Shown here piece by piece: positions 53,363 to 63,406 of a DNA stretch of 64,000 nucleotides. Origin of the DNA: JAJPKK01 sp963844635. Lineage in GTDB: Bacteria > Pseudomonadota > Alphaproteobacteria > Rhizobiales > Xanthobacteraceae. Location of the stretch: positions 372,001 through 436,000 of the forward strand of contig CAWJPD010000005.1 of NCBI GenBank assembly GCA_963844635.1, in the 5' to 3' direction. The translations under genes and the position numbers were made by a program. Position 1 is the stretch's first letter, and each line of letters begins with the position of its first letter. The notes beneath the pieces were generated by a model. It was not told where the DNA came from and did no database searches. It saw only the letters and a list, made by a program, of their open reading frames with translations.

Positions 53363-54943
53363 ATGGATCGACGCCATTTCCTCAAAACCGCTGCGGCAAC
53401 GCTCGCGCTTGGCAACGGCGCGCCCGTCGCCCCTGCCGTTTGCCAACGTGCTGCCGCTGGCATGCTCCGCTTCATCCCGCATCACGGCCTCGCCAGCATG
53501 GACCCGATCTGGAGCAATGCTCATGGCACGCGCAATGCGGCCGCGCTCGTCTGGGATACGCTCTACGGCCTCGACGCCGAGCTGAAGCCGCGGCGCCAGA
53601 TGATCGAGTACGAAGCAGTGTCGGATGACCATCTTGCCTGGACATTTCGGCTGCGGGAGGGTTTGCGGTTCCACAACGGCGAGCCGGTGCTCGCCACCGA
53701 CGCCGTCGCGAGCATCAACCGGTGGGCAGCGCGGGACCGCACCGCGGCAATGATCAAGGATCGCGAGGAGGAACTCGCCGTCCTCGACGATCGCACGTTT
53801 CGCTGGGTACTCAAGCGCGCGTTTCCAAAAATGCCACTCGTGCTTGGCAAGATCGTCCCGCCCTGCTGCTTCATCATGCCGGAATCGATCGCCACAGCCG
53901 ATCCCTTCGAGCCTATCGACGCCTATGTCGGCAGCGGCCCGATGCGCTTTGTCGTCGATGATTGGGTGCCCGGCGAGCGCGCCGTGTTCGAGCAATTCTC
54001 CGAGTACGTGCCGCGACCGGAACCTGCCTCATGGCTGGCCGGCGGCAAACGGATGCTGGTCGACCGCATCGCGTGGATCACGGTCGCTGATCCCGCTACC
54101 GCTGCGGCGATGCTGGAAAGGGACGACGCCGACTGGTGGGAGCACGTGCCGGCCAGTGGCGTGCCGGCGCTGCGCAGCGCCGCGAAGGTGAGCGTCGAAA
54201 TCCGTGACCCGCTCGGAGATATCGGCTTTATTGGCCTGAACCAGCTGGCGCGCCCGTTCGACGATCTCTCCGCGCGCCGCGCGCTGCTCGCGCTGGTGAG
54301 CCAGCGGGACTTCATGCGGGCCGCTTTGGGCGGCGACGAGGCTTTATGGCGGCCGATGGCCGGGTTTTTCCCGCCCGCCAGCCCCCTTTACAACGAACAG
54401 GGCGGCGACATCCTCAAGGGGCCAGGCGCGCTCGACGGCGCCAAATCTTTGCTCATGAAAAGCGGGTACGCGGGCGAGCCGGTCGCCTGCCTCGTGGTCA
54501 CAGACGATCGGGTGCGCAAGGCCTTTGCCGAACAGGCCATCCGGGTGCTCGAACAGCTCGGCATCAAAACTGAACAGGTCATGGTCGACACGGCTGGAAT
54601 GACGAGCCGTCGCGACCGCGGCGGCTGGAACCTGTGTCCCGACATCGTTCCCTCCGCCGACGGCGTCTATCCGATGGAAGAGATGCTGCGTGTCGGCGGA
54701 GAAGTTGCCGCGAATGGCTGGTCGGACATTCCCGATGTGGAGGCGGCGGTCTATGGCTGGTTCGATGCCCGCATCGGTGAATCAGACCTTGCGGCTGCGC
54801 GCGAGTTGAACCAGGCCGCGCTCGACAACGCGATCTCGGTGCCGCTCGGCGTGTTTCTAAGCCATCACGCGTGGCGGCACGAATTGTCGGGCGTCGGCAC
54901 CGGACCGCTTCCCTTCATGTGGGGCGTGAGCAAAAGCCTGTAG
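53363..54943 (+). CDS. Peptide/nickel-type ABC transporter substrate-binding protein (Tat-exported)
   Basis: 526 residues from ATG 53363. The N-terminus MDRRHFLKTAAATLALGNG is a twin-arginine signal. The SBP_bac_5 fold is seen: WTFRLREGLRFHNGEPVLAT with DAVASINRW, then GSGPMRFVVDDWVPGERAVF and a C-terminal AARELNQAALDNAISVPLGV. No permease gene is next to it in this window, so this is either the end of an operon or a solitary binding protein. Transported molecule unknown; peptides or small oligomers are likely. Frame intact. Confidence 0.88.
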   Translation: MDRRHFLKTAAATLALGNGAPVAPAVCQRAAAGMLRFIPHHGLASMDPIWSNAHGTRNAAALVWDTLYGLDAELKPRRQMIEYEAVSDDHLAWTFRLREGLRFHNGEPVLATDAVASINRWAARDRTAAMIKDREEELAVLDDRTFRWVLKRAFPKMPLVLGKIVPPCCFIMPESIATADPFEPIDAYVGSGPMRFVVDDWVPGERAVFEQFSEYVPRPEPASWLAGGKRMLVDRIAWITVADPATAAAMLERDDADWWEHVPASGVPALRSAAKVSVEIRDPLGDIGFIGLNQLARPFDDLSARRALLALVSQRDFMRAALGGDEALWRPMAGFFPPASPLYNEQGGDILKGPGALDGAKSLLMKSGYAGEPVACLVVTDDRVRKAFAEQAIRVLEQLGIKTEQVMVDTAGMTSRRDRGGWNLCPDIVPSADGVYPMEEMLRVGGEVAANGWSDIPDVEAAVYGWFDARIGESDLAAARELNQAALDNAISVPLGVFLSHHAWRHELSGVGTGPLPFMWGVSKSL

Positions 54944-55010
54944 CCCGGATGAGCGCCTTTCGCGGTACACCTGCGCCTACGGCAAGACGCCGGCGCGACA
55001 TCCGGGAACG

Positions 55011-55350
55011 TCACGACGCTCGACCCGGATATCGCGGCGCATACCACGCCGTAGGTAAGATACGATCGGGGAATGCGCCGCTCATCCGGGCTACCCCGGC
55101 TATGACGCATGGCTCCGGGGTGGGTCGGCCGGGTGATCGAGACTCCGCAAGTTTCTCGACGGCCTGACGCGTCACCGAAATCGAGGCCGGCGCCGCCGGC
55201 GCGAAAATGCGCGATGATGGTGGCGCGCATGCGCGGGTCCCAGAACGCCTTGATGTGTGCGAGCGTACCGGCAACGGCCTGATCGCTCCCCTGGGTCGAA
55301 AAGAACTTACCGATCTGGTTGGCCATATAGACGAGCTTGTCAGGCGACAT
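55011..55350 (-). CDS. fdsD: Formate dehydrogenase delta subunit FdsD (frameshifted, end uncertain)
   Basis: ATG 55350 overlaps the end of fdhD by 11 bp. SPDKLVYMANQIGKFFSTQG, AHIKAFWDPRMRATIIAHFR and AGGAGLDF are the family blocks. After about 55165 the frame gives no conserved sequence, but the next frame gives VTRQAVEKLAES, the expected FdsD C-terminus, so an indel is likely. The conserved protein probably ends about 55130; the other frame stops at 55011. FdsD is needed for assembly and activity of the cytosolic NAD-dependent enzyme. Confidence 0.75.
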
Positions 55351-56173
55351 GGGCAGCCGCTTCCATCTTGATGCGCGCAGGATGGGTGAATACCTCGAAG
55401 CCGTCGCTGCGGGCGACTGCAACGAGCGTGACCCCTGCGCTCTGCGCCGTACGCACCGCGAGCGCGGTCGGAGCCGAAACAGCAACCACGATCGGCGCGC
55501 CGATTGCCGCCGCCTTCTGCACCATCTCGACCGAGATGCGGCTGGTGAGCAGCACGAATCCCGTTGCACCTTCGATGCCTGCGCTCACGAGCGCGCCGGC
55601 AAGCTTGTCGAGAGCATTATGCCGGCCGACATCTTCGCGCAGCGCGACCAGACCGGCACCTGGTTGCCAGAACGCCGCCGCATGGACGGCGCGGGTCTGC
55701 CGGTTCAGTTCCTGGGCAGGGCCGAGCGCGTCGAGCGCTTCCATGATCGCGTCCGGCGTGACCGTCAGCCTGGCCCCGATACGCGGGCTGGGCCGCAGTG
55801 CTTCGGAAAGACTTTCGATGCCGCACAGGCCGCACCCGGTCGGGCCCGCGAGGTGGCGCTTGCGTTCGCCCAGCGCGGCGGCACGCGGCTCGCTGAGCCA
55901 CATTCGCAGTTCAATGCCGATGTCCTCCTCGAGGACGTCGAGGCGGACAATGTCTTCCGGCCCGGCAATGTTGCCTTCGGTCACGCTGAAACCGACCGCA
56001 AAGTCCGTGAGGTCATGCGGGGTCGCCATCATGACCGCATAGGAGCCGCCGTTGTAGGTGAAGGCGACCGCGCATTCCTCAGGGATCAGGCGATCGCCAT
56101 GCTCAATGCCAAAACGACGCCACACCGAACGGGCAACGCTTGTGACCGGCGCCGGCAAGAGCTTCGCCTCCAT
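55340..56173 (-). CDS. fdhD: Formate dehydrogenase accessory sulfurtransferase FdhD (FdsC)
   Basis: 277 residues from ATG 56173; a start 123 bp further upstream is in frame but lies inside the 3' end of fdsA. Conserved marks: ECAVAFTYNGGSYAVMMATP and HDLTDFAVGFSVTEGNI near residues 33-65, GPTGCGLCGIESLSEALR with the CxxC at about 140, and REDVGRHNALDKLAGALVSA. FdhD transfers sulfur to the molybdenum cofactor before insertion in the catalytic subunit. In this operon it sits between fdsA and fdsD, the usual fdsGBACD order. Frame intact. Confidence 0.95.
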   Translation of the reverse strand: MEAKLLPAPVTSVARSVWRRFGIEHGDRLIPEECAVAFTYNGGSYAVMMATPHDLTDFAVGFSVTEGNIAGPEDIVRLDVLEEDIGIELRMWLSEPRAAALGERKRHLAGPTGCGLCGIESLSEALRPSPRIGARLTVTPDAIMEALDALGPAQELNRQTRAVHAAAFWQPGAGLVALREDVGRHNALDKLAGALVSAGIEGATGFVLLTSRISVEMVQKAAAIGAPIVVAVSAPTALAVRTAQSAGVTLVAVARSDGFEVFTHPARIKMEAAAHVA

Positions 56174-56210
56174 TAAACAGCCTAAGGCCGGCAGCGCGAC
56201 CGTGGCGGCC

Positions 56211-59058
56211 CTACTCTGCCGCCTCGACGACTTTCGCCACGCGACGCGCGTTGCGAGCGAGCTCGTCATATTCCTGCTGCCACGCGGTCGGGCCATTGGA
56301 GGGCGACACCTGCACCGCGGTCACCTTGTATTCGGGGCAGCTCGTCGCCCAATCCGCATACTCGGTGGTGACGACATTGGCCTGCGTATCCGGGTGATGG
56401 AAGGTCGTGTAGACGACGCCGGGCGCGACACGGTCGGTAATGGTGGCGCGCAGCGTCGTCTCGCCGGCGCGACTCGCGAGCCGCACCCAATCGCCTTCGC
56501 AGATGCCGCGCTGCTCGGCGTCATGTGGGTGGATTTCGAGGCGATCCTCCTGGTGCCAGACCACGTTCGATGTCCGGCGCGTCTGCGCGCCGACATTGTA
56601 TTGGCTAAGGGTGCGCCCGGTGGTCAGCAGCAGCGGGAAGCGCGGCCCGGTGCGTTCGTCGGTCGGGATGTATTCGGTGATGACGAATTTGCCCTTGCCG
56701 CGCACGAAGCCATTCATGTGCATCACCGGCGTCCCCGTCGGCGCCTTGTCGTTGCACGGCCACTGCACCGAGCCGAGCTCCTCGAGCTTGGCGAAGGATA
56801 CCCCAGCGAAGGTGGGGGTCAGGCGCGCGATCTCATCCATGATCTCGGACGGATGCTTGTAGGCCATCTCGAAGCCCATCGCATTGGAGATCAGCATCGT
56901 GACCTCCCAATCGCCGTAACCATTAAGGGGCTCCATCACTTTGCGCACGAGCTGGACGCGCCGCTCCGCGTTGGTGAAGGTGCCGTCTTTCTCCAGGAAG
57001 GTCGAGCCGGGAAGAAAGACGTGAGCGTAATTCGCGGTCTCGTTCAGGAACAGGTCATGGACGACAACGCATTCCATCGCGGCGAGACCGGCGGCGACAT
57101 GCTTGGTATCCGGGTCGGACTGGAGAATGTCCTCGCCCTGGACGTAAAGGCCCTTGAACGAGCCGTCGCAGGCGGCATCCAGCATGTTGTTGATGCGCAA
57201 GCCCGGCTCTTTGTCGAGCGGGGATGCCCACAGCGTCTCGAACATCTGCCGCGTCGCGTCATCGGAAATGTGTCGATAGCCGGAGAGTTCATGCGGGAAC
57301 GAACCCATGTCGCATGAACCTTGCACGTTATTCTGGCCGCGCAGCGGGTTCACGCCGACGCCCGGCCGGCCCATATTGCCGGTCGCCATGGCAAGATTGG
57401 CGATGGCGATGACGGCCGTCGATCCCTGGCTGTGCTCGGTAATCCCGAGACCGTAATAGAACGCGGCGTTGCCGCCGGTGGCGTAGAGACGCGCCGCAGC
57501 ACGGATCGTTTCCGCAGGCACACCCGTGACCTTCGCCACAGCTTCCGGACTGTTGCGCGGTTCGGAGACGAATGCCGCCCATTCCTGGAATTCGTCCCAG
57601 TCGCAGCGCTCGCGCACGAATGTCTCGTTCACCAGGCCTTCGGTCACGACGACATGCGCCAGTGCCGTGAGCATCGCGACATTGGTGCCGGGAAGCAGCG
57701 GCAGATGATAGGCCGCTTCGATGTGCGGCGTGCGGACGAGATCGATGCGGCGCGGATCGATGACGATCAGCTTGGCGCCCTGGCGGAGCCGCTTCTTCAG
57801 GCGCGAGGCGAAGACGGGATGGCCGTCGGTCGGGTTGGCGCCGATCACGACGGCGACATCGGTGTGCTCGACCGAATCGAAATCCTGCGTGCCGGCCGAG
57901 GTGCCCAAGGTGGTCTTGAGGCCGTAACCGGTCGGCGAGTGGCACACCCGCGCGCAGGTGTCGACATTGTTGTTGCCGAAGCCGGCGCGCACCAGCTTCT
58001 GCACCAAAAAGGTTTCCTCGTTGGTGCAGCGCGACGAGGTGATGCCGCCGATGGAACGCGTGCCGTATTTGGCCTGGATGCGCTTGAACTCGCTCGCGGT
58101 GTAGGCGATCGCCTCGTCCCACGTCACCTCCTGCCAAGGATCGCTGATCTTCTTGCGGATCATCGGCTTGAGGATGCGATCCTTGTGGGTCGCATAGCCC
58201 CAGGCGAAGCGGCCCTTGACGCAGGAATGGCCGCGATTGGCCTTGCCGTCCTTGTAAGGCACCATGCGGACGACTTCGTCGCCGCGCATCTCCGCCTTGA
58301 ATGAGCAGCCGACGCCGCAATAGGCGCAGGTCGTGACGACCGAATGCTCGGGCGCGCCGATCTGGATCACCGATTTCTCGTTCAGCGTCGCCGTCGGACA
58401 GGCCTGGACGCAGGCGCCGCAGGACACGCATTCCGAACTCAGGAAATCCTCTTGCATGCCCGGTGACACAACGGAGTCAAAGCCGCGGCCGGCAATCGTC
58501 AACGCAAAGGTGCCCTGCACCTCCTCGCAGGCCCGCACGCAGCGCGAACAGACGATGCACTTCGACGGCTCATAAGTGAAATAAGGGTTCGAACTCGTCT
58601 TTGCCCGGATCGGGATGCTTTTCACCGGCGTAGCCGTAGCGAACGTCGCGTAACCCGACCGCGCCCGCCATATCCTGCAGCTCGCAGTCACCGTTGGCGG
58701 AGCAGGTCAGGCAATCGAGCGGATGGTCGGAAATGTAGAGTTCCATCACGCCGCGGCGCAGGCGCTTGAGCCGATCGGTCTGAGTGCGGACGCTCATTCC
58801 GGCCGCGACCGGCGTCGTGCACGAGGCCGGTGTGCCCGGCCGGCCGTCGATCTCGACGAGGCAGAGGCGGCATGACCCGAAGGCGTCGATCATGTCGGTC
58901 GCGCAAAGTTTCGGGATTTGCGTTCCGAGTTCCATTGCCGCGCGCATGATCGAGGTGCCCTCTGGCACCGTCACCGGCTTGCCGTCGATCGTCAGCGTGA
59001 GAGTCTTCTCCGCCCGTGACCGGGGCGTGCCGTAATCGATCTCATGGACGAGGGACAT
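56211..59058 (-). CDS. fdsA: NAD-dependent formate dehydrogenase, molybdenum subunit alpha (one frameshift)
   Basis: Start ATG 59058 with AAGGAG upstream. The N-terminal 2Fe-2S ferredoxin region (GSCRLCLVEIDG, CTTP), the His-Cys cluster HPLDCLTCSANGDCELQ, then after an apparent extra T at about 58595 the other frame: CIVCSRCVRACEEVQG and CVSCGACVQACPT (two 4Fe-4S), CAYCGVGCSFKAEM (4Fe-4S) and VDTCARVCHSPTGYGLKTTL (Mo-coordinating Cys in CHSPT; Cys, not selenocysteine). The remaining 600 residues are the bis-MGD domain with NPLRGQNNVQGSCDMGSFPH and MMIxxx-type helices, ending near QQEYDELARNARRVAKVVEA. It oxidises formate to CO2 and gives electrons to FdsB. Order: fdsG-fdsB-fdsA-fdhD-fdsD. Confidence 0.93.
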
Positions 59059-59068
59059 GGCGTGCTCC

Positions 59069-60628
59069 TTATTCTGCGGCTTGCAGGCGCCGTGGCGCCG
59101 CGCCGAAATCCTCAGGAAAATGGGTGAGCGCACTCATGACCGGAAACGGCGTGAAGCCGCCAAGCGCGCAAAGCGAGCCGAGTTTCATCGTGTCACAAAG
59201 GTCTTCGATAATCGCGATATTCGCCGCGCGTTCTTCGCCGCGAATGATGCGGTCGATCACCTCGACGCCACGGACCGCGCCGATGCGGCACGGCGTGCAC
59301 TTGCCACATGATTCGAACGCGCAGAACTCCATGGCAAAGCGGGCCTGCTTCGCCATGTCCACAGTGTCGTCGAACACAACGATGCCGCCATGGCCGATCA
59401 GGCCGCCCTTTGCGGTGAAAGCTTCATAATCGAACGGGGTGTCGAACAGCGCCCGAGGGAAATAGGCGCCCAGAGGGCCGCCGACCTGCACCGCGCGCAC
59501 CGGCCGGCCACTCAGGGTGCCGCCGCCGATATCGTCGACAAGCTCGCCCAAGGTGATGCCGAACGCCGTCTCGAACAGTCCGCTATGCTTCACATTGCCG
59601 GCGAGTTGGATCGGCATGGTGCCACGCGAGCGGCCGATGCCGAAATCACGGTAGAACGCGGCGCCGCGTTCGAGGATCACCGGCACCGAGGCGAAGGACA
59701 AGACATTGTTGATCACCGTCGGCCGGCCGAACAGCCCCTTATGCGCGGGCAGCGGCGGCTTGGCACGAACGACGCCGCGCTTGCCCTCAAGGCTTTCGAG
59801 CAGCGAGGTCTCCTCGCCGCAGACATACGCACCGGCGCCGGCGCGCACTTCGATATCGAAGGGAACGCTCGCGTCGGCGACGCGCCGGCCGAGCACGCCT
59901 CCACGCCGCGCCACCGCAAGCGCGGCTTCCATCGCGGCGATTGCATGAGGATATTCCGAGCGAATGTAGACGTAGCCCTTGGTCGCGCCGACCGCGATTC
60001 CGGCAATCGTCATGCCTTCAATCAAGATGAACGGATCGCCCTCCATGATCATGCGGTCGGCAAAGGTGCCGCTGTCACCCTCGTCGGCATTGCAGACGAC
60101 GTACTTTTGCGGCGCCGGCGTCTGGGCAACGGTGCGCCATTTGATGCCGGTCGGGAAGCCGGCGCCGCCACGTCCGCGCAGGCCCGATTGCACGACCTCC
60201 TCGACGGTCTTTTCGGGTCCGAGCGCTAGCGCCCGGGCAAGGCCGACATAGCCGCCATGGCCGCGATAGTCTTCGAGCGAGCGTGGATCGACGATGCCGC
60301 AGCGTGCGAAGGTCAGCCGCGTCTGCCGCTTGAGCCAGGAAATCTCGTCGGTCGCCCCGTGCCGCAGCGCATGCTCGCCGCCGGAAAGAAGCCCGGCATC
60401 GAGGAGGCTATCGATATCGGGGGCGGCAACCGGGCCGTAAGCGATGCGGCCCGACGGGGTTGCGACCTCGACCAGCGGTTCGAGCCAATACAGGCCCCGC
60501 GACCCATTGCGAACGATCTCGACTCGCACACCGCGCCGCGCTGCCGCCGTGGCGAGGGCAGCCGCAACTTCGTCGGCGCCAACTCCGATGGCCGCCGCAT
60601 CGCCCGGAATGAAGACCCGGACCGTCAT
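59069..60628 (-). CDS. fdsB: NAD-dependent formate dehydrogenase, beta subunit (NuoF-like)
   Basis: 519 residues. The N-terminal 100 residues are a thioredoxin-like 2Fe-2S-type extension. The FMN/NADH domain follows: LRGRGGAGFPTGIKWRTV, CNADEGDSGTFADRMIMEGD, YIRSEYPHAIAAMEAALAVA, AYVCGEETSLLESLEGKRG and INNVLSFASVPVIL. The C-terminal 4Fe-4S site is FESCGKCTPCRIGAVRG. It passes electrons from FdsA/FdsG to NAD+. Its start overlaps the fdsG stop by 4 bp; 10 bp separate it from fdsA. Frame intact. Confidence 0.96.
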   Translation of the reverse strand: MTVRVFIPGDAAAIGVGADEVAAALATAAARRGVRVEIVRNGSRGLYWLEPLVEVATPSGRIAYGPVAAPDIDSLLDAGLLSGGEHALRHGATDEISWLKRQTRLTFARCGIVDPRSLEDYRGHGGYVGLARALALGPEKTVEEVVQSGLRGRGGAGFPTGIKWRTVAQTPAPQKYVVCNADEGDSGTFADRMIMEGDPFILIEGMTIAGIAVGATKGYVYIRSEYPHAIAAMEAALAVARRGGVLGRRVADASVPFDIEVRAGAGAYVCGEETSLLESLEGKRGVVRAKPPLPAHKGLFGRPTVINNVLSFASVPVILERGAAFYRDFGIGRSRGTMPIQLAGNVKHSGLFETAFGITLGELVDDIGGGTLSGRPVRAVQVGGPLGAYFPRALFDTPFDYEAFTAKGGLIGHGGIVVFDDTVDMAKQARFAMEFCAFESCGKCTPCRIGAVRGVEVIDRIIRGEERAANIAIIEDLCDTMKLGSLCALGGFTPFPVMSALTHFPEDFGAAPRRLQAAE

Positions 60629-61167
60629 TGCTGGGCCTCGGTCAGCAGCCGGCCGAGCTTGGTCTCATCAAGCCGCCCCACCACCCGCCCATCGAGCATC
60701 GCCGACGGCGATGTTGCGCACAGGCCCAGGCAATAGACCGCCTCAAGCGTGACGCGCCCATCCGGCGTGGTTTGGCCAATCTTGATGCCGAGCCGCGATT
60801 CCGCGCTCGCGGCGAGCGCGTCACCGCCGGCCGACTGGCAGGCTTCCGCACGGCAAAGCTTGACCACGTGCCGGCCCGGCGGTTCACGCCGCAGGTCGTG
60901 GTAGAACGTCATCACGCCATGCACCTCGGCCCGCGACAGGTTGAGCGCGTCCGCGATCATCCGTTCGGCCGCTTCGGGCACGTGGCCGAAGATATCCTGG
61001 ATGCCGAGCAGGATCGGCATCAGGGGTCCTTCCCGGTCGCTGTGTTCGGCAATAAGGGCCGCGGCGCGTTCGGCGTCCCACGGTTCATAAGTCGGCACGA
61101 TGAAGGCACCATCTATCGAAATCAAATCCACTCTAAAGTGGCGCAACAACGTCGATAAATCAACCAA
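60625..61167 (-). CDS. fdsG: NAD-dependent formate dehydrogenase, gamma subunit (NuoE-like)
   Basis: Up to 180 residues; the start is uncertain because the reading before VPTYEPWDAERAA is not typical, so GTG at 61098 (157 residues) is the more likely start. The 2Fe-2S thioredoxin-like fold is clear: PEAAERMIADALNLSRAEVH, GVMTFYHDLRREPPGRHVVK, LCRAEACQSAGGDAL (two Cys) and AVYCLGLCATSPSAMLDGRV (two Cys). First structural gene of the operon. The LysR gene lies upstream in the same direction. Confidence 0.92.
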   Translation of the reverse strand: MVDLSTLLRHFRVDLISIDGAFIVPTYEPWDAERAAALIAEHSDREGPLMPILLGIQDIFGHVPEAAERMIADALNLSRAEVHGVMTFYHDLRREPPGRHVVKLCRAEACQSAGGDALAASAESRLGIKIGQTTPDGRVTLEAVYCLGLCATSPSAMLDGRVVGRLDETKLGRLLTEAQQ

Positions 61168-61215
61168 GGCGCCCCGTCGGCCGATCGTAAAACCTGATTG
61201 TGATCAATCTAATCT

Positions 61216-62198
61216 TCATATCGTCCGATCAGGGTTTTTGCCTTTGCGCGCCGGCTCCTCACTCCTCGGCCCTCCGGCCATGACCGCCTGCGAAGATGAA
61301 TGGGCACGCTCGAAGGTCTGCGCCAACCGCTTCGCCTCTGTAACGAGCGCTGTGATGAGCGGGGTCGACGGCACGCGGTCCGGCACAACAAGGCCGACGG
61401 CATGGGCAGCGGCCGGCTCCACGATCGGGATGGCTCGGACATTGTCGGTGAGACCAAGCGTCTCGGCGAGCTTCGCAGGCAGGATGGTCGCCCATTGCCC
61501 GGTGCGGACATGCGCGAACAGGACGAGCATCGAATTCGAATTCGAGCGTGGGCGAAGGCTCGGCACCCGCCGAGCGCAGCAGGCCGTCGAGGATACGACG
61601 GTTCTGCATATCGGGGGTGAGAAGACACAGGGGAACCTTGCCGACCTCGGACCAGGTCACCTTATCGCGGTCGCCCAGGGTGCCGGAAGCCGAGGTGAGG
61701 AGGCGGTATTCCTCTTGGTAAACAGGAACCGATTTGAACTCGTCCGAGTGGCTCGTTATCGAGATAAGTGAGGCCCGCATCGACTTCGAGATTCTCCAGC
61801 AGGCTAAGGATCTGGATCGAGGTGCGGGACAGAATCGTGAAGCGGACTTCCGGGTGCCTGGCACGGTAAGGCGTCGTCAGCATCGCGGTCATGCCGAGTG
61901 CCGTTGGGATCACGGCAATGCGGATGTGACCGACAAGCCCACGCTTGAGCGCATCGACGTCCTGGCGCATCGCGCGGGCGTCGCCGACAATCCGCCGAGC
62001 CCATTCAAGGACGCGCTCGCCTTCCGGGGTGAAGCCACGGAAACGCGCGCCGCGCTGCACCAGCAGCACGCCGAACGAATCTTCGAGGAACTTGATCCCA
62101 GCAGACAGCGTCGGCTGGCTGACGCCGCAGGTTTGTGCCGCGCGGCCGAAATGCTGCTCGCGCGCCAGCGCGATGATGAATTCAAGCTTGTCGAGCAT
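61216..62198 (-). CDS. LysR-type transcriptional regulator, probably of the fds operon (two frameshifts)
   Basis: The N-terminal winged helix is intact: MLDKLEFIIALAREQHFGRA, AQTCGVSQPTLSAGIKFLED, GVLLVQRGARFRGFTPEGER. The effector domain is spread over three frames: HIRIAVIPTALGMTAMLTTP, TSIQILSLLENLEVDAGLTY, then (shift about 61727) SVPVYQEEYRLLTSASGTLG and DMQNRRILDGLLRSAGAEPS, then (shift about 61535) SNSMLVLFAHVRTGQWATIL and GLTDNVRAIPIVEPAAAHAV. Repair gives about 320 residues, normal size. It is directly upstream of fdsG in the same direction, so it likely controls formate dehydrogenase expression. The co-inducer may be formate. Confidence 0.82.
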
Positions 62199-62268
62199 GA
62201 GGACTTGGTTTTCCGTGCCTCAGCGTACCGCGGCGCCAAGTCCCGGGCGAGTCGGCGGCTTTGGAACC

Positions 62269-63051
62269 TCAATCGGAGGGCAAATTCACGTCGGCCGCGT
62301 TGACCGAGACGACGCCGTCGATTTCCATCAGCCTGGCGGCAAGCTTGGCAACGGAGCGCGTTCCCTGGATTTCGAGCAGCACGCTCACGATCCTTCGTTG
62401 CCCCGGCGCGGTTTCGGATATTTCGGGCATATCCAATTCCGTTTCGTCTGTCTCCTCCGAACTGGGGACCGGGTTGGGGCCGCGGTCCACCCATAGACGG
62501 CTGACGGCGAAATCCCCCTTGGTGCAGATCACCAAAATATCGCGCAGAATTCCCCGGCCATCTTCGTAGGCGACCCGCAATCCGGAGGGGGTCCAGCGGG
62601 ATTTGGGCAGTCGCCTGACCAGGTAAGGAAAGCCGAACACCACGACGAAATGGCCGGCAGTAACGATCAAGGCGAGAATCGGGAGACCCGCTCCGCAGGC
62701 CATCCCGATTGCGGCCGTCACCCAGACCGTGGTTGCGGTGGTCAAACCGCGCACGCTGTCCCGGCGAACGAAAATGAGACCGCCGCCGATGAAGCCGACG
62801 CCGGTCACGATCTGCGCCGCGACACGCGACGGGTCGAGCACGACCTCGTTGGGAGAAAGAATGTCGCTGAACCCGTATTTCGATACCAGCATGATCAGGG
62901 CGGCTGCGAAACCGATCAGCGTATAGGTGCGCAGGCCCGCGCTTTTGTGCCGGACTTCGCGTTCAAGGCCGATCAGCGCCGATAGCATGAAGGCGAGACA
63001 CAGCTCCCCGACCTGCAGCCATCCTTGACCTATCAGTCCCGCACTCGGCAT
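62269..63051 (-). CDS. MgtC/SapB family membrane protein
   Basis: 260 residues from ATG 63051. Family blocks: LCLAFMLSALIGLEREVRHK, SAGLRTYTLIGFAAALIMLV, RVAAQIVTGVGFIGGGLIFV, and VRGLTTATTVWVTAAIGMAC. After four to five helices comes a soluble C-terminal ACT-like domain (about residues 140-260) with RIVSVLLEIQGTRSVAKLAA and VDGVVSVNAADVNL near its end. MgtC-type proteins support growth at low Mg2+ and modulate ATP synthase. The upstream neighbour is oriented away, giving a divergent promoter region. Confidence 0.92.
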   Translation of the reverse strand: MPSAGLIGQGWLQVGELCLAFMLSALIGLEREVRHKSAGLRTYTLIGFAAALIMLVSKYGFSDILSPNEVVLDPSRVAAQIVTGVGFIGGGLIFVRRDSVRGLTTATTVWVTAAIGMACGAGLPILALIVTAGHFVVVFGFPYLVRRLPKSRWTPSGLRVAYEDGRGILRDILVICTKGDFAVSRLWVDRGPNPVPSSEETDETELDMPEISETAPGQRRIVSVLLEIQGTRSVAKLAARLMEIDGVVSVNAADVNLPSD

Positions 63052-63405
63052 TTCGATGGTCCCATGAACCGGCCGTCCCTGCCCCTCCAAATGGGACAGA
63101 AACACCCGCTGATCGTCATTGGTTCGGCAGTTTGGATTTCCCTCCCGGACGCAGCTGGAACAGCCTGCGACCCGTTATCCGCAGTGACGATCTCGCGGCC
63201 ACGCGCAGGCGATGCTTCGATACGACTGAAAACCGCCTCGTTGCCTACGGGAATCCACGACATTTCCGACGGTCGGACAAAGGGCAATCACCTTGTCGAG
63301 CAACGAAGCCGATGTGATCACGTTCTCGGGATTGCCTGTTTTCCTGCCAGTTGTTCTGATATCAATCTGGGTTTTCGGTGCACGGAGAGCCATGCACGGA
63401 GAGCC
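63052..63405. other. Divergent intergenic region with duplicated ribosome binding site and start
   Basis: 354 bp between the MgtC gene (minus) and the binding-protein gene (plus). Both promoters should lie here. It ends with a 14-bp tandem duplication (63379-63406) described in a separate entry. No gene-like frame is seen. Confidence 0.4.
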
Positions 63406-63406
63406 A
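63379..63406 (+). repeat. 14-bp tandem duplication covering ribosome binding site and ATG
   Basis: TGCACGGAGAGCCA occurs twice in succession, each followed by TG so that each copy ends at an ATG with GGAG upstream. The first ATG (63392) opens a 10-residue ORF that ends at TGA 63422-63424, overlapping the start of the real gene at 63406. Confidence 0.85.

Noticed and set aside
57321..58304. 327-residue plus-strand ORF over fdsA
   Set aside because: Antisense shadow of the molybdenum subunit.
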